NCBI RefSeq assembly: GCF_003473485.1
Contig: NC_053042.1
Coordinates: 48,881,762-48,945,761 of the forward strand
Reading direction: 5' to 3'
From: Medicago truncatula
Lineage: Eukaryota; Streptophyta; Magnoliopsida; Fabales; Fabaceae
Length of the DNA stretch: 64,000 bases
Shown: positions 1-11,600 of the stretch, piece by piece
Position numbering within the stretch: the first letter of the stretch is position 1
Layout of the letters: every line of letters begins with the position of its first letter
Made by a program: the position numbers and the translations under genes
The notes under the pieces: model-generated
Database searches by the model: none
What the model was told of the DNA's origin: nothing
The model's input: only the letters and a program-made list of their open reading frames with translations

Positions 1-847
1 TAGCAGGATATATCTTTTGTTCCAAAAGTGAAGTGTGTATTTCATTTGTTCTTTTAGTATAATAGTTCTCATATGATAATCTTTGTTTATGTTTTGTTAT
101 AAAGTCAATTACAAATGTGTGTGTATATGGAAATCAATCACCCTCAGTAGTAGTTCTAAGCTATTAATTAAATAACTTCCTTTAAGCCTCAATGTGGAAT
201 CTCTAACAATTGATTTAGTCATCATCCAAAAAAGTACATGGGTACCATACCACCTATAAGTGGTTGTTTAAAGGGATCCTATTGTAAACTGATAAAAGGA
301 CATCTAATTTTAATTAATATCAGTAAAATATGTAGTTGTTTAAAGCGAAATTTTTTTCATACCCAAGTTATTTCTTTCACCGTCTCATTTTAAAATTCCT
401 TTCAACTTTTAAAGAAGACAATTTCCAATATTTGTTTCATTTGCCATGACAATCAACAAGCGTCAGGGAGGACAATCACCTAAAAATGTTGGAATTTATT
501 TGTCAAGTCCTGTATTTTTGCATGGTCAGTTGTAGTTGCAATTTCAAGAGTCACTTCAAAACAAGGTTTAAAATACTAATCGTTGATGGAGATGGGAGAG
601 AATACTACAACGACCTCAAATGTTGTTTATCACGAAGTCTTTCGTAATATATCTTGATGATTAAAGTTCAACCCTTTTTCATGTGTATTTTATCATCTAT
701 TTTTGTTGTTATGTTTATTGTATAAGTGAACATGTTTTTTTAATTTTTATATGACTTCTATTTTTTTTTTTGGTCAAGTATATGACTTCTATTTACTATA
801 TATATTTACATTATTGCGACTTATTCGTTTAACTTCTTCTCAGAAGG
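1..847. other. AT-rich sequence, no gene seen; probable body of a Helitron
   Basis: No convincing exon or long open frame on either strand. The stretch runs up to a Helitron-type 3' end at 848-878 and is probably the inside of that element. I could not find a 5' TC terminus, which may lie left of the window. Confidence 0.4.
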
Positions 848-878
848 ACCCGTGCGGTAGAACGGGTCAACAGTCTAG
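848..878 (+). mobile_element. Helitron 3' terminus
   Basis: A 6-bp stem (ACCCGT/ACGGGT, 848-867) closes a GC-rich hairpin in otherwise AT-rich DNA. It is followed after seven bases by CTAG at 875-878 and then T. Helitrons end in CTRR preceded by a short hairpin and insert between A and T, so hairpin, spacing and terminus all fit. No Rep/helicase coding is visible in the preceding 850 bases, so the copy is probably non-autonomous or cut by the window edge. Confidence 0.6.
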
Positions 879-952
879 TATAAGGTAAACAATCAAGATC
901 TTGAATGTGTGAGGCGTTGTCGTTCGCTATAGTTCCTAATTTTATCAAGGGT

Positions 953-1395
953 TAAAAATGTTTTTTATCCTTATAAATATGTCAACTTTTCGTTTTAGTC
1001 CTCTAAAATTTTCCTTCGATTTTTAATCCTATAAAATTTTCAATCTTCACTTTTGGCCCCTCTTTTAAAGTAAACTTATATGTAGAATTCATATTATTTA
1101 ATAAAATTTTCCAGAAAAATTCAAAATATTAATATGAATTTTTATATTTTTTACGGTTAAAAATTCCTATTTAATTTGTGTTTTGTTAAAAAATTCTAAT
1201 TTTTTAAAGGAAATTTTTTTAGAATATTTTACACATTTCTGCATAATTTCATTAAAAAATACAAAAACTAAATTAAAAATAGGGACCAAAAGCAGTGATT
1301 GAAAATTTTATAGAGACTAAATATTAAAGGAAAATTTTAGAGGGACTAAAACGAAAAGTTGACATATTTATAGGGATCAAAAACATATTTAACAA
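953..1395. mobile_element. Inverted-repeat MITE (GTTAAA-ended)
   Basis: The two ends are long imperfect inverted repeats. The left end reads GGGTTAAAAATG followed by a segment rich in TTTTAGTCC. The right end reads GGGACTAAAACG and then CATATTTAAC. The centre is very AT-rich and non-coding. A related copy lies at 60567-61045. I could not define a clean target duplication, so the superfamily is uncertain; Mutator-like is the best guess. Confidence 0.55.
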
Positions 1396-1520
1396 ATTTT
1401 TGGTACGAAATGTTGTTTGGTACGGATCAGCATCTAACAAATTTTTGGTACGAAATGTTGTTTGGTACGAAATGTTGAAGAGAAATGATGTTTGGTACGG
1501 ATCAGCATCTAACAATTTTT
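1391..1520. repeat. Short tandem duplication with TTTGGTACG core
   Basis: A unit of about 45 bases starting AACAAATTTTTGGTACG and ending GGATCAGCATCT occurs at 1391-1435. It recurs from 1436 in a longer form that carries an extra internal GAAATGTTG piece. The array directly abuts the right end of the preceding MITE. Confidence 0.7.
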
Positions 1521-2644
1521 TTTTTTTAGGGGCACTATTTGTCATTGTTGATCATAGTAACTAATTGGCTTATATCAGATGTGTATACATAGTAAATTAG
1601 TGCAATGGGTTGGAATTTAATGTGTGGAATCTATTGTAGGAAGTTGGTTCAAGGAATGGTTGTCCTCTTGTCCTGAAAGTGATGTTCTTTTGTTGGATTA
1701 TTGAGTCTTGTTTTGGTACGTACAAGTTTATTTTTGCTGCATTAAGCGTCTGGTATAGTTATGTTTTTGTACTCTATCTTCCTTCATTTTATGTGCTTGG
1801 TTGTGCTTTTTCTGTTTAACAAAAGTCCTTTTACTATTGAAGAAAAAAATTTAATAAAAAAATGAATTTAAAAAACTATAATATCAAAATCTTTCATGTT
1901 AATTAATTAATAAACCAATATTCTATTTATAAGAGAATAGGCTAACAGAGAGATAGGATATAAGAAATATGTTCGATGATCATTATTGATATGACTGAGT
2001 CATTATATACAAGTGTTGGTAAGCTAATAAAGAGTAATTAATCATGGTTCATGAAGGACGACCATTGACTAGTGCTACCTAATAAACAATAATGATATTT
2101 ATATCAATAATACTCCCTCCGTCTCAAAATATAAGTAAATTTTACTTTTTAGATTCATTTAATCAATGATGTATGTGGTTCATAATATAGACCACATACA
2201 TCATTAATTGAATGAACCTAAGACCATCTACAATGGTTAAACACAATAATACCATTCAACACCCACTTTTTCAATTCCCAACACTCCACATCATTTTCTC
2301 TCTCTTCATTCAACACTCATTCAATTTTTACCTCTCCAATGGTTTTTTCATTCAACACCCTACCCCACCACCTTTTATTTCTTAATTATTTATTTAATTT
2401 TATATTTTTGTTTTTATAATTACATAAAATTAAAATTATCGATTATAATTAAATTAAAATAAAGATACACTTAATTTTTTTTTGTTTCTAAAAACAAAAT
2501 TTATTTAAATAATTTATTTATATTTTCTTAACTTAAAATGCAATACAACAAACTAAGCACGCAACACACAAATAGCTTAAAATGCAAGACAACAAACAAG
2601 CACACAACACACAAGTAATTTATTTAGTACGATACAAATCATCT

Positions 2645-3925
2645 TCAATCATGAAACATTCCAAACTTTGTCCATATGTGCTTCACTAGATCTGCTTGCA
2701 ATTCGTGATGAACATTTGGATCACGCAACTCGGATCTAGCACGCACATGATTTGCAAAAGTGGGTAACACCTCGGTCGAGTATGGTTGCTGTGTACTAGA
2801 TCCACTTCCCTCAGATTGCTCAAAATCGGTCCAACGTTGAGCATATGTATCTCGTTCATCCTCAACAATCATATTATGTAATATGATGCATGACCTCATG
2901 ATTATACCCAAATCAGCTATGTCCCACAAGCGAGCTGGTTCACGGATGATTTTAAATCGAGCTTGAAGCACACCAAAAGCACGTTCGATGTCCTTCCGAC
3001 AGCTCTCTTGATGTTTTGCAAATAACTTATCGGGTTCACTTTGAGGAAGCCTAATTGATTTGACGAAAGTTGGGTAAGAAGGGTAGATACCATCAGCTAG
3101 ATAGTATGTCATATTATAGGGACGTTGATTCACAAAGTAATTCACCCTTGGAGTCTTTCCCTGTTCCACATCATCGAACACTGGTGACCGGTCTAGAACG
3201 TTTATATCGTTCAACGTTCCCGGACATCCAAAAAAGGCATGCCAGATCCATAGATCATGAGATGCAACTGCTTCAAGAATAACTGTGGTGGTTCCCTTAT
3301 CCCCCCTGGTGAATTGACCTTCCCATGCTTTAGGACAATTTTTCCACTCCCAGTGCATGCAGTCAATACTCCCGATCATCCCTGGGAACCCTCGCATTTC
3401 ACTAACATGTAGTATTCTTTGAAGGTCATCTTGGGTTGGTGCTCTCAGATACACTTGCTCATACAGTCGTATGATTCCTTTACAGAATCTACGTAAGCAC
3501 TCCAATGCTGTAGTACCTCCTATTTTTATGTATTCATCTACCGCATCTGCTGCCACACCATATGCTAACATTCGCATTGCTGTGGTACATTTTGCTAACG
3601 GTGATATACCTTCTTTGTTGGCGGCATCAACTCGCTGGGTGAAGTAGTTATCACTACTTGAAAGGTCTCCAACGATTCGAAGGAAGACATGTTTTTGCAT
3701 CCGGTACCGACGACGAAACATTGCATCGTCATATGTAGGCTCATTGGCAAAGTAGTCGTCAATGAGTCTTTGGTTTGCCCCTGCATGATCTCTCTTTAAA
3801 TATTTTCTACTACGAGATCCACTACCTTCCTCTATTTGTTTTCGACGCTGAATAAATCGGTTGACTATATACGTGTCTTCAGCATCACGTTTTTGGAAGT
3901 AGGCTTCCAAATCAAAAGGATCCAT
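2645..3925 (-). CDS. PIF/Harbinger DDE transposase (DDE_Tnp_4 type)
   Basis: A 426-residue open frame with the fold signature of plant Harbinger nucleases. The catalytic acids look present: D188 in GSIDCMHW, D240 in GTLNDINVL and E314 in KDIERAFGVL. The N-terminal 180 residues are the usual helical region preceding the nuclease. In this family the protein cuts and pastes the element together with the Myb-like ORF1 product, which recognises the ends. The frame has no internal stop and the length is normal for Pong-like transposases. It starts at the first ATG after a minus-strand leader of about 150 bases. The gene lies inside the TAA-flanked element, downstream of ORF1. Confidence 0.92.
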   Translation of the reverse strand: MDPFDLEAYFQKRDAEDTYIVNRFIQRRKQIEEGSGSRSRKYLKRDHAGANQRLIDDYFANEPTYDDAMFRRRYRMQKHVFLRIVGDLSSSDNYFTQRVDAANKEGISPLAKCTTAMRMLAYGVAADAVDEYIKIGGTTALECLRRFCKGIIRLYEQVYLRAPTQDDLQRILHVSEMRGFPGMIGSIDCMHWEWKNCPKAWEGQFTRGDKGTTTVILEAVASHDLWIWHAFFGCPGTLNDINVLDRSPVFDDVEQGKTPRVNYFVNQRPYNMTYYLADGIYPSYPTFVKSIRLPQSEPDKLFAKHQESCRKDIERAFGVLQARFKIIREPARLWDIADLGIIMRSCIILHNMIVEDERDTYAQRWTDFEQSEGSGSSTQQPYSTEVLPTFANHVRARSELRDPNVHHELQADLVKHIWTKFGMFHD

Positions 3926-4080
3926 TGATAGGTTTTTTGGAAGAAGATATGAATGAGATTTGTGAAATTGAAAGTAGATTTTAATGAGACTTGTGAAATT
4001 GAAAGTAGATATGAGTCCCTATATATAAGTACATTGTGTGGTGGACATTGACGGATTTGAAATAAGTTATAGTAGGTGAA

Positions 4081-4425
4081 ATAATGGACACACAGTGGAC
4101 ATAATTATTAAAGCAAATAAGTCACGGGGACTAGACAACACTGACAATTATTAAAGTAAACATTGGGGACTAGACAACACTCTGATAATTATTAAAGCAA
4201 ACACTACGGACTAGACAACACTGACAAATAATGGGCACACAGTGGACATAATTATTAAAGCAAATAAGTCACGGGGACTAGACAACACTGACAATTATTA
4301 AAGTAAACATTGGGGACTAGACAACACTCTGATAATTATTAAAGCAAACACTACGGACTAGACAACACTGACAAATATTAAAGCAAACAGTCGGGACTAG
4401 ACAACACTGATAATGTTGACTGAAT
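4081..4425. repeat. Tandem duplication between the two Harbinger genes
   Basis: Two units of about 147 bp start at 4081 and 4228 with ATAATGG(A/G)CACACAGTGG. Each contains shorter copies of a GGGGACTAGACAACACTGA module spaced 40-50 bases apart, and a partial module continues to about 4425. The repeat sits upstream of the transposase start and downstream of ORF1, a position where it could affect transposase expression. Confidence 0.85.
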
Positions 4426-4447
4426 ACAAACAAATATTTGATTAAAA

Positions 4448-5568
4448 TTAATTTTCAAACAGCTCACGCTCCAAATTCTCCAACAGCTCCTTCTTCCGGT
4501 CATCGAGATGCTCTTCGTCCCTTAACTTTAGATACATTTTCATTTTTTTAGCTTGAGTCTTTTCTTGCAGCAACTTGTTTTTCTGTTTTTTCACCAAATT
4601 TAACTCTTTCAATTGTTCAATCTCTTGCTCTTTTAATTCTTTGAATTGAACCCATTCCTTTTCCACCTTCTCCAATGTCTCGCCCTTGCTTTTCATTTTA
4701 CCTTTTTTTTAGCTGCCTCCCTACCCATTGGACGAGCACTAGATCCTACAGAGTCCTCGTGAGATCTCTTAGATCCACTACTCCCTGACCCTACATTTCC
4801 TCCCATCTGACTACCATAACGTGGTTGATCACGGAGAGCGTGCCATTCTTCTTTCAAAGTAAATTGAATATTCTTCCCACCTGCAAACAATTCCTGCGCT
4901 TTTGTCAAAATATCATCTTCCGACCAACCGCTTCCTTGCATACGCTTAGCGCTTTCATAAGCACCAATCCATTTATTTATTATTTTGCTCATATAATTAA
5001 AACGGTTTCGGCAGGCAACTAGATCGCGGGGAGAATCGAATGAGCAATACTCATTACAATACTCAGCAATTTTACCCCAATATGTTTCTCCTCTCTGGTT
5101 TCTCCCGACAACACTGCTTGTTCCATATTTAATCCATGCACTTATTAGAACCAAATTTTGTTGAGTGTTCCATGCTGGTTCCTTACTTCTCTTGCTCTTA
5201 GGAGTTGAATCTTCTGGAGTGACTTCATCAGAAACTGCCATGCCACCAGGAGTTATTTGTGTTGAAAATTCAGGATATTGGGTTGCATCAACACTAGGAA
5301 AATTTTCGTTCCCCATTGGCATATAACCATTAAACGGGGGTGTTTGAGATGGATATCTCATCATAGATCCATGATATGGATGAAAGTTTGGAACAGAGGA
5401 TGACTGGTTGAAATTTGGTGAAAAACCAAAATTAGGTACGTTTTGATGTATGTTTTGAGGACGTTGGTTATAAAATTGATTTGGATTTGGATAATTGTTG
5501 GGATTTTCGTAGTTATATGGGTAATTAGAAAAATTTTGGGTGTTGAAATGGTTATTATTGGGATCCAT
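4448..5568 (-). pseudogene. Harbinger ORF1 (Myb-like DNA-binding protein), split in an A-run
   Basis: The first part (5568-4693, 291 aa) has an Asn/Pro/Tyr-rich N-terminus and a trihelix/Myb-like domain (about residues 128-235, with conserved Trp residues). Legume annotation often misnames this protein type 'glutathione S-transferase T3-like'. It stops at 4693. A second open frame (4696-4448, 82 aa) continues with a Lys/Glu-rich coiled coil that looks like the natural C-terminus. The change of frame falls at a run of eight A (minus strand) just before the stop; nine A would keep one frame. So this is a one-base loss, an assembly error, or, less likely, frameshifting. The product would bind the element ends with the transposase. 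Confidence 0.75.
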
Positions 5569-6571
5569 TTCACAAAAAATAAGATTAAAACTTCACTTAG
5601 TTTGCTAATAGAAAGATAATAATAAGATGAAGATAGTGAAAAACTTGATTTTTTTTTCTGTGTCCAAATCAAATGATCCAAGTCTCTATTTATAGAGGAA
5701 AAAAAATCATGAATTTTGGTATTTTTTTTTTTTTTTTAAAATTAATTTACAACGAAATAATTGAGGTCAAATTATTAAAATGATAAGAATCCGGACAGCC
5801 AATTAAAACGTGCCACGTGTCCTTATCTTTCAAAAAATCATTTTCTCTCTCCGCGCTCTGCACGCTCACGCGCCCTGTCGGCGCGTGTTGCACACGCGCC
5901 AGTTTTCAGCCAATTCCGCGCTGCCACGTGTCCTGCCCGGCTTTGTTCAATTGTGTTGAATTGGTTCACCTTCTCTCTCTTCTCTTCCCTCATTCAACAG
6001 CCTTTCAACACACCATTGGAGGGGAAATTGATGTTGAACCCATCATTAAACAAACCATTGCATATGGTCTAAAAAGTAAAATTTGCTTATATTTTGAAAC
6101 GGAGGGAGTAATAAAGACTAATGATATTTACATTAATTAACATATATTTGATCACTTTTCTCTCTTTTAAAAACATCAATATATGCTTGACCAAAAAAAA
6201 AAAAAAAACATCAATATATGGTTAGATTTAGGAGGTCAATATTTGGACCCTTTTGCAAGAGGTCGATATTAGGGGACCCCTATTTCACGTAGAATCACAA
6301 TGTCGTTAAAAATATATGACAATCAATTACATGCATTTCACATAGACATGAACAATGAATGCCATTTCCATATTTTCTTTTTGAATGATGCTAAAGTGCA
6401 CGACAGTTGTCTCGTGCAAACCCCACGAATTGTTTTGCAGCATTATATTTGATCTAAAATGTCCTCCTATTAAACTATGCAGCCCTTCTCTTGCACGCTA
6501 CCACCGAACTCCCTTTCCCACTTGCAACTCTGCTGAGAGTCACGGCAACAACAATAGTGATGGCGAACCTA

Positions 6572-8171
6572 TGGGGTTACCGGTGGGAGCTAATGCAAAA
6601 AAGATGTCGACATGGGAACCTATGCTTGACAAGTTAAGAGTTAGACTTAACTCTTGGGGCAATAAGTATGCGAGTCTTGGTGGAAGGATTGTGCTTCTTA
6701 ATTCGGTGTTGAACTCGATTTCAATTTTCTATCTTTCTTTTTTCAATATCCCGGCTAAAGTGTTAAAGCAAATTGTGAGAATCCAAAGAGAGTTTCTTTG
6801 GGGTATCGATCGAGGGGAGGGAGGAAAATATGTTGGGTTAGTTGGCGGCGTATTTGCAAACCAAAGTGTAAAGGTGGCCTTGGTGTTAAAGATATTAAGT
6901 TGGTGAATCTTAGCCTTCTTGAAAAATGGCGATGGCATTTGCTCCAGGAGGATTCTTCTCTTTGGAAAATTGTCCTTTCTGAGAAATATGGGAGTGGTGT
7001 TGGTGATTTGGTGGTCTCGGGAGACAATAATTGGCCTCGTTTTTGTTCTACTTGGTGGAAAGATGTGTTGTCCCTAGAAACGAGGATGGGCTCAAATTGG
7101 TTTAGCAATTATGTGGGGAGAAAAGTGGGAAATGGTAGTATGACTTGCTTTTGGAAGGATACGTGGGTGGGAAGCATGCCGTTGTGAACAATTCCCTAGA
7201 TTATTTCTTATTTCGGAGCAGCAGGAAGCTAAGGTGGCGGACATTTGGGAGGGTGATCAGGAGGGGTGGAGGTTTATATGGAGAAGGGAGCTGTTCGTTT
7301 GGGAACATAAGCTTCTTGCCACTCTCTTGGATTACGGCAAGTGAGGGGGATAGCATTAGTGAGCTGGAGAAGGGTGTGTTTCGGTTGTTGTGCAGGAGCT
7401 CGGCGCCGTCCAAAGTGATTGCCTTTTCTTGGAACTTCTCATGGATCGCACCCCACTAAGCAAAATCTGGCTGTGCGTAATTGCTTAGGGACTGATGTGA
7501 ATGTGATGTGTGTTCTGAGGAGCTGTTGAGGAATCTGCATCTCACATCTTCCTCCATTGCTCGGTGGCTGATCGGGTGTGGAAAATGGTGATGAATTGGC
7601 TTGAATTTCATTTAGTTACTCCACCGAATTTATTTATTCATTCAGCGTGTTGGTTGGATGGGGCTAATTCAAAGAAGATCCGCAGGGGTTTTTGGTTGAT
7701 TTGGCGGGAAAGAAACGATAGAATTTTTAATAACAAAGAAAAAGGTATGGATGAGATTGTGGAAGAGGTAAAGGTGATGTCGTGCATTGGGTTTTAAGCA
7801 AGCAAAAAGTGGCATCTTGCCTATTCTATGAGTGGAATTGAAATCCGAGGGAGTGCCTTTTGAGGTAGTGTAGTTGGGGTGCTCGACGAGGGGCTGTTTT
7901 GAGGCGTGTTGTGCCGCTGTTTTGATCTGGTTGCGCAGCCTGTGCTGCTGGCTGCAGTTTTGGCACCTGCAGAGGCTGTTTTGGTCTGTTGTTCGGTGCT
8001 GTTTTTATCTGCTATGTGGTTCGGACTTCTGGTGTTTTCTGCTGTATTTCCGTGTTGGCTGTGGAGCGCCTATGTGTATGCACTGGGTTGTATTGTTGTC
8101 CTGTTTCTTAGCCGTTTCTACAGTGCTTTTGCAGTCGGACTGTCATATATAATATGCTGTTTTCAAAACAA
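6572..8171 (+). mobile_element. 5'-truncated LINE fragment with 16-bp target duplication
   Basis: This is the 3' part of a plant L1-type LINE: the end of the reverse transcriptase region (motifs such as LPVGAN..MSTWEPML and SLGGRIVLLNSVL) and the zinc-binding zf-RVT region, followed by a 3' UTR of about 350 bp. The coding remnant is broken: frames change near 6800-6900 and again beyond 7190, with further stops. The insertion is bounded by AGTGATGGCGAACCTA (6556-6571) and AGTGATGGCAAACCTA (8172-8187), 15 of 16 identical. That is a typical LINE target-site duplication and fixes the ends. No long poly-A is left; the end reads CAAAACAA. Confidence 0.85.
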
Positions 8172-8430
8172 AGTGATGGCAAACCTAACTGAAATGACAA
8201 AGACAACCATGACGGTGATGATGGCGACAGTGACAACAAGATTGTTGACGGCAACGACGATGAAGACAATCACAACAATTATCTCGTGGTAGCAACTAAT
8301 TTGTGCGATGACGACAAATGCGACGGTGAAGACAACTGCAACAACAAAAACACCGATGGTGATGATGAATGCAGCTACAATGAAAGGCAACAGGGAAGAC
8401 GACTTAGAGGAGTTGCTTAAATGGTTAGTC
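8172..8430 (+). repeat. Imperfect GAC/AAC-type trinucleotide-rich tract (Asp/Asn-rich frame)
   Basis: One frame from 8172 is dominated by GAC, GAT, AAC and GAA codons, giving an Asp/Asn-rich string that ends at a TAA near 8420. An early TGA interrupts it at about 8190. The same frame and composition occur just left of the LINE (GGCAACAACAATAGTGATGG, about 6544-6563), so the LINE split a single tract. Whether it was ever a gene cannot be said; a decayed trinucleotide repeat is the simpler reading. Confidence 0.5.
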
Positions 8431-8650
8431 CTAAAACATGTAGATGGGGTTGCAGTAATATAGAAGTGGTGAGATGGGGGCGGAAACCATTGGAGACGTG
8501 GGTTAAAACATAATAATTAGTGCATGAGTTAAACTTGTCGTGCAATTGTAGCTATTGTGCCATATAGCACTCTCATTTTATTTTGGGTCTATTGACTACA
8601 CTTGCACATCTTAAAATTTCATTTCCATTCTTATACAACACTTGGTTATT

Positions 8651-11600
8651 CTATTCCTTCGTAATCAAATTCATGCTGAAATCCCAAAGTTTCTTAGCCA
8701 AATCAGCGTCCCTTCCCTGTGATTCTCTTTTGGCCACATTATTGTCTGAAAAATACTCACCACTAACTCCCTTCACTTGTGGGTGCAATGCTACATAGCA
8801 TGTTGTGGCTGCCCCCTACATTTAGATAGGAGAAAGTTAACTTGCAACTGATTACTAAGCAAAAAAAAGTGAAATATCAGAAATCTTCTAATCTGTGTTT
8901 CTTTATTGGTCCCTTAATAAACGTTTATAACAACCAATATTTATTTGACACGACCCTCACATTTATAAATCATAGGTCATACTGATTATGACATACCTGC
9001 TGAACATTTTTCATCACAAGTTTCCCAATCACCTGTATTATACCTGTTGCATAAATCAAACATAAGTAGCAATATCTATAAAACTCAGCTACTGTCATTA
9101 TGTAGATATTAGAAAACAAACACATTTTATGGACACTAAGCGCTAATGTTGTAGAGTGCTAGTGTGCAAACAAACAAACCAGAAAAACCACCCAATTCAA
9201 AATAATCAGATAAAAAGAAATAAAGTAATAATGTATGAATGAGTGGTGAAAGTTAGGGGACAGACTGACACATATTTAACTTCCTGAATGATTTTTTTGT
9301 TGTACATTATAGATGAGTTGGTATAGCAATGAAGTGCAAACATTACTTCATCTCATCCACACTACAGTATAAAAAAACGTAGGAAAAATGACACATGAAT
9401 TAAGAAACGTAGTTGGTTTTGTTGATTTTATAAATATTATGACTTACTTTAGTAAATTACCTTCACCCATGGTCTGAGAAAGGGAATTATACGAGTAAAT
9501 AAATGATTAGGGGTATAATAGGAAATATAAAACACCTATAGTAATGTAGATGAATGATCGCTTGTCTCATTGTAAAATCCAAGATAGTGGCACTTAACAA
9601 CGGTAGATAATGCAGGAAAAAATCATTTAGAATGCCATGTCACAGGGCTTTAATAATTTCTAGACAAATCATGAATTGAGATGAATAGTACAAGATAATA
9701 GTTACCGTGGATTACACCCATATGGCGGGAAAGATTGGTGAGAATGATTCCTGGATGAAGAGAATTCACAATGATATCCACCCCATCATCCTGATCAAGA
9801 TGTAACAAGTAATGTTATATATATCAAAACAAAGAGTCACTTTTACACACAAAACAAAGAACTAGCATACCTTGAGGCGTCTTGCAAGCTCATTGGCATG
9901 TAAAATGTTAGCAAGCTTTGACTGTCCATATGCACTCTGTTTGTTATAACTGTATACAAGGAAGCAAACATATTTACAACATTTCCACTCTTAATTTTTC
10001 ATGCAACCATGGTGAGACAATCGTTTTAACTGTAAACATGGAATCAAATATGCACAGCACCTCCTTTCAACAAGTACTACAAGAATCATGACTCCATCGT
10101 TAATTCTAACTGCAACTGAGATGTGCATAGGTATAGTCTACAAGACTAAAACTATATCTATGTGATCAATATCATATCAACAGGTTTTTTGTATACTATT
10201 TCTTATCTCGCTTCTCCTCCAAGAATTGCAGAAAACCGAAATACATATTATAATCACAAACTTCATATTGAATACTATTTCTTTCTTATAATCAAACCAA
10301 TAGTAAAGCCGACTGCCCAAGAATAAAATTCTCTATTATAATTGCTCTCTCTCACACAAGTAATTTCCTCTTCCGTTTAAAAACAAAATACAAAATAACA
10401 GTACATCTCGTGATGATTTGAACATAGGTTACCTATTGGTTATTACCTTGATTGGTCATTAATTTTGTCAAAACGGATTCCTTCAGAATATGCAAATGTG
10501 TAAGCCTCTCCAGAGACATTAACAATTCTTCCTTCTTTCTTACTTTGGTGTGCTGTTTTTTTCATTGTGTCCAACAAAAGATTTGTCAAGAGAAAATGAC
10601 CTGCACAATTACATATTGGTTTCATGTTTCAAAGACTCATAACCATTTCTTCCCCTGTAGTGTGTGTGTGTGTGTACTATCACCGAGTTCTTGATCATCT
10701 AGATCAGAAAGAAAGACATTTCATCACAGTTGCTCCCACATAGGAATTCATCTTAGAGTTGAATGGATATGCATTATTAGTGTAAAATAGATTTACACTG
10801 ACATCCAAATTCCAATTAAAACTCGTAATGTTTCCATGTAAGCACACTTTGTAACTGTAATTTAAAAATAAATTGTAAAATGAAGGTATCTCATTGGACG
10901 ACAGTGTAAAACTAATTTACACTGCCAGTGCATGTCTCCTTTTCTCTTCATTTTATTAGAAGAATAAAATATTAGTAAATTTTAAGTGATTGCAATATGA
11001 GTCATCAAATTAATAAAAACTCGGCTTGTTGGACCGTAAAATCAAACATATTGCCCACATACCTAAGTGGTTTGTGGCAAACTGTAGTTCAATGTTGTCT
11101 TTGGACAGCATGAAAGGGCATGACATGATTCCTGCATTGTTTCTTGCAATTACAAATAAACAAACCAGAAAACATTACTACTACTGCTTTTCCTTGAATG
11201 AACATGATCAAGAAAGATAAACTGGAACACTGACACATGGTGAGGGAGAACAAGTAATTAACAACTTCAATAAAAATCAAGAGTCAGAATAAATAGTAGT
11301 AAATAAAAGGCAAATCTGCACCTGGGTCTGTTAACTTAATTTAAAGTTTCAAACACGTCTTTTATCTTTTTTTCTGTGTCAAGTTAGCCTTTTATCTTTA
11401 TCCTGTTCAACTAACTTTCATTCTTAGTATACTTCTGTAACAAATTTGTGTCATTGGGAAATATATGATAAAGAATTTTTCACCACTAAACAACAAAATT
11501 AGACCCTCGCCGACAACAATGAGGTCACAATCTTATACTAAAACTATAAATGAGTTGATTTTGATAATTAGATATTGTAACTGTTATTACGGTGTAATTT

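Larger units (their letters stand above)
2222..6069 (-). mobile_element. PIF/Harbinger (Pong-like) transposon, near-complete
   Basis: The element is 3848 bp. Terminal inverted repeats are GACCATCTACAATGGTT (2222) and, read inward from 6069, GACCATATGCAATGGTT, 15 of 17 matching. The flanking TAA duplications (2219-2221 and 6070-6072) are perfect, as expected for this superfamily. It carries both genes typical of Pong elements, in the same orientation: a Myb-like ORF1 and a DDE transposase. A 147-bp tandem duplication separates them. Small divergence of the ends and an open transposase suggest a young insertion. ORF1 is split by one base, so autonomy is doubtful. Confidence 0.9.
2111..6110. mobile_element. 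Stowaway-type MITE split by a Harbinger insertion
   Basis: The ends are TACTCCCTCCGTCTCAAAAT at 2111 and its imperfect complement ending ACGGAGGGAGTA at 6110, with a TA target duplication. The MITE halves are 2111-2221 and 6073-6110, so about 150 bp before the insertion. With the Harbinger and one TAA removed, the halves rejoin into a nearly perfect palindrome. Stowaway MITEs are non-autonomous relatives of Tc1/mariner elements. Four more CTCCCTCCGT-type elements lie in the window. Confidence 0.85.

Noticed and set aside
5817-6140. 107-codon plus-strand frame
   Set aside because: It runs through the Harbinger terminal region and its inverted repeat into the MITE; a by-product of transposon sequence.
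7874-8390. Overlapping frames rich in Leu/Val/Cys
   Set aside because: They fall in the LINE 3' UTR and on the strand opposite the Asp/Asn tract; composition explains them.
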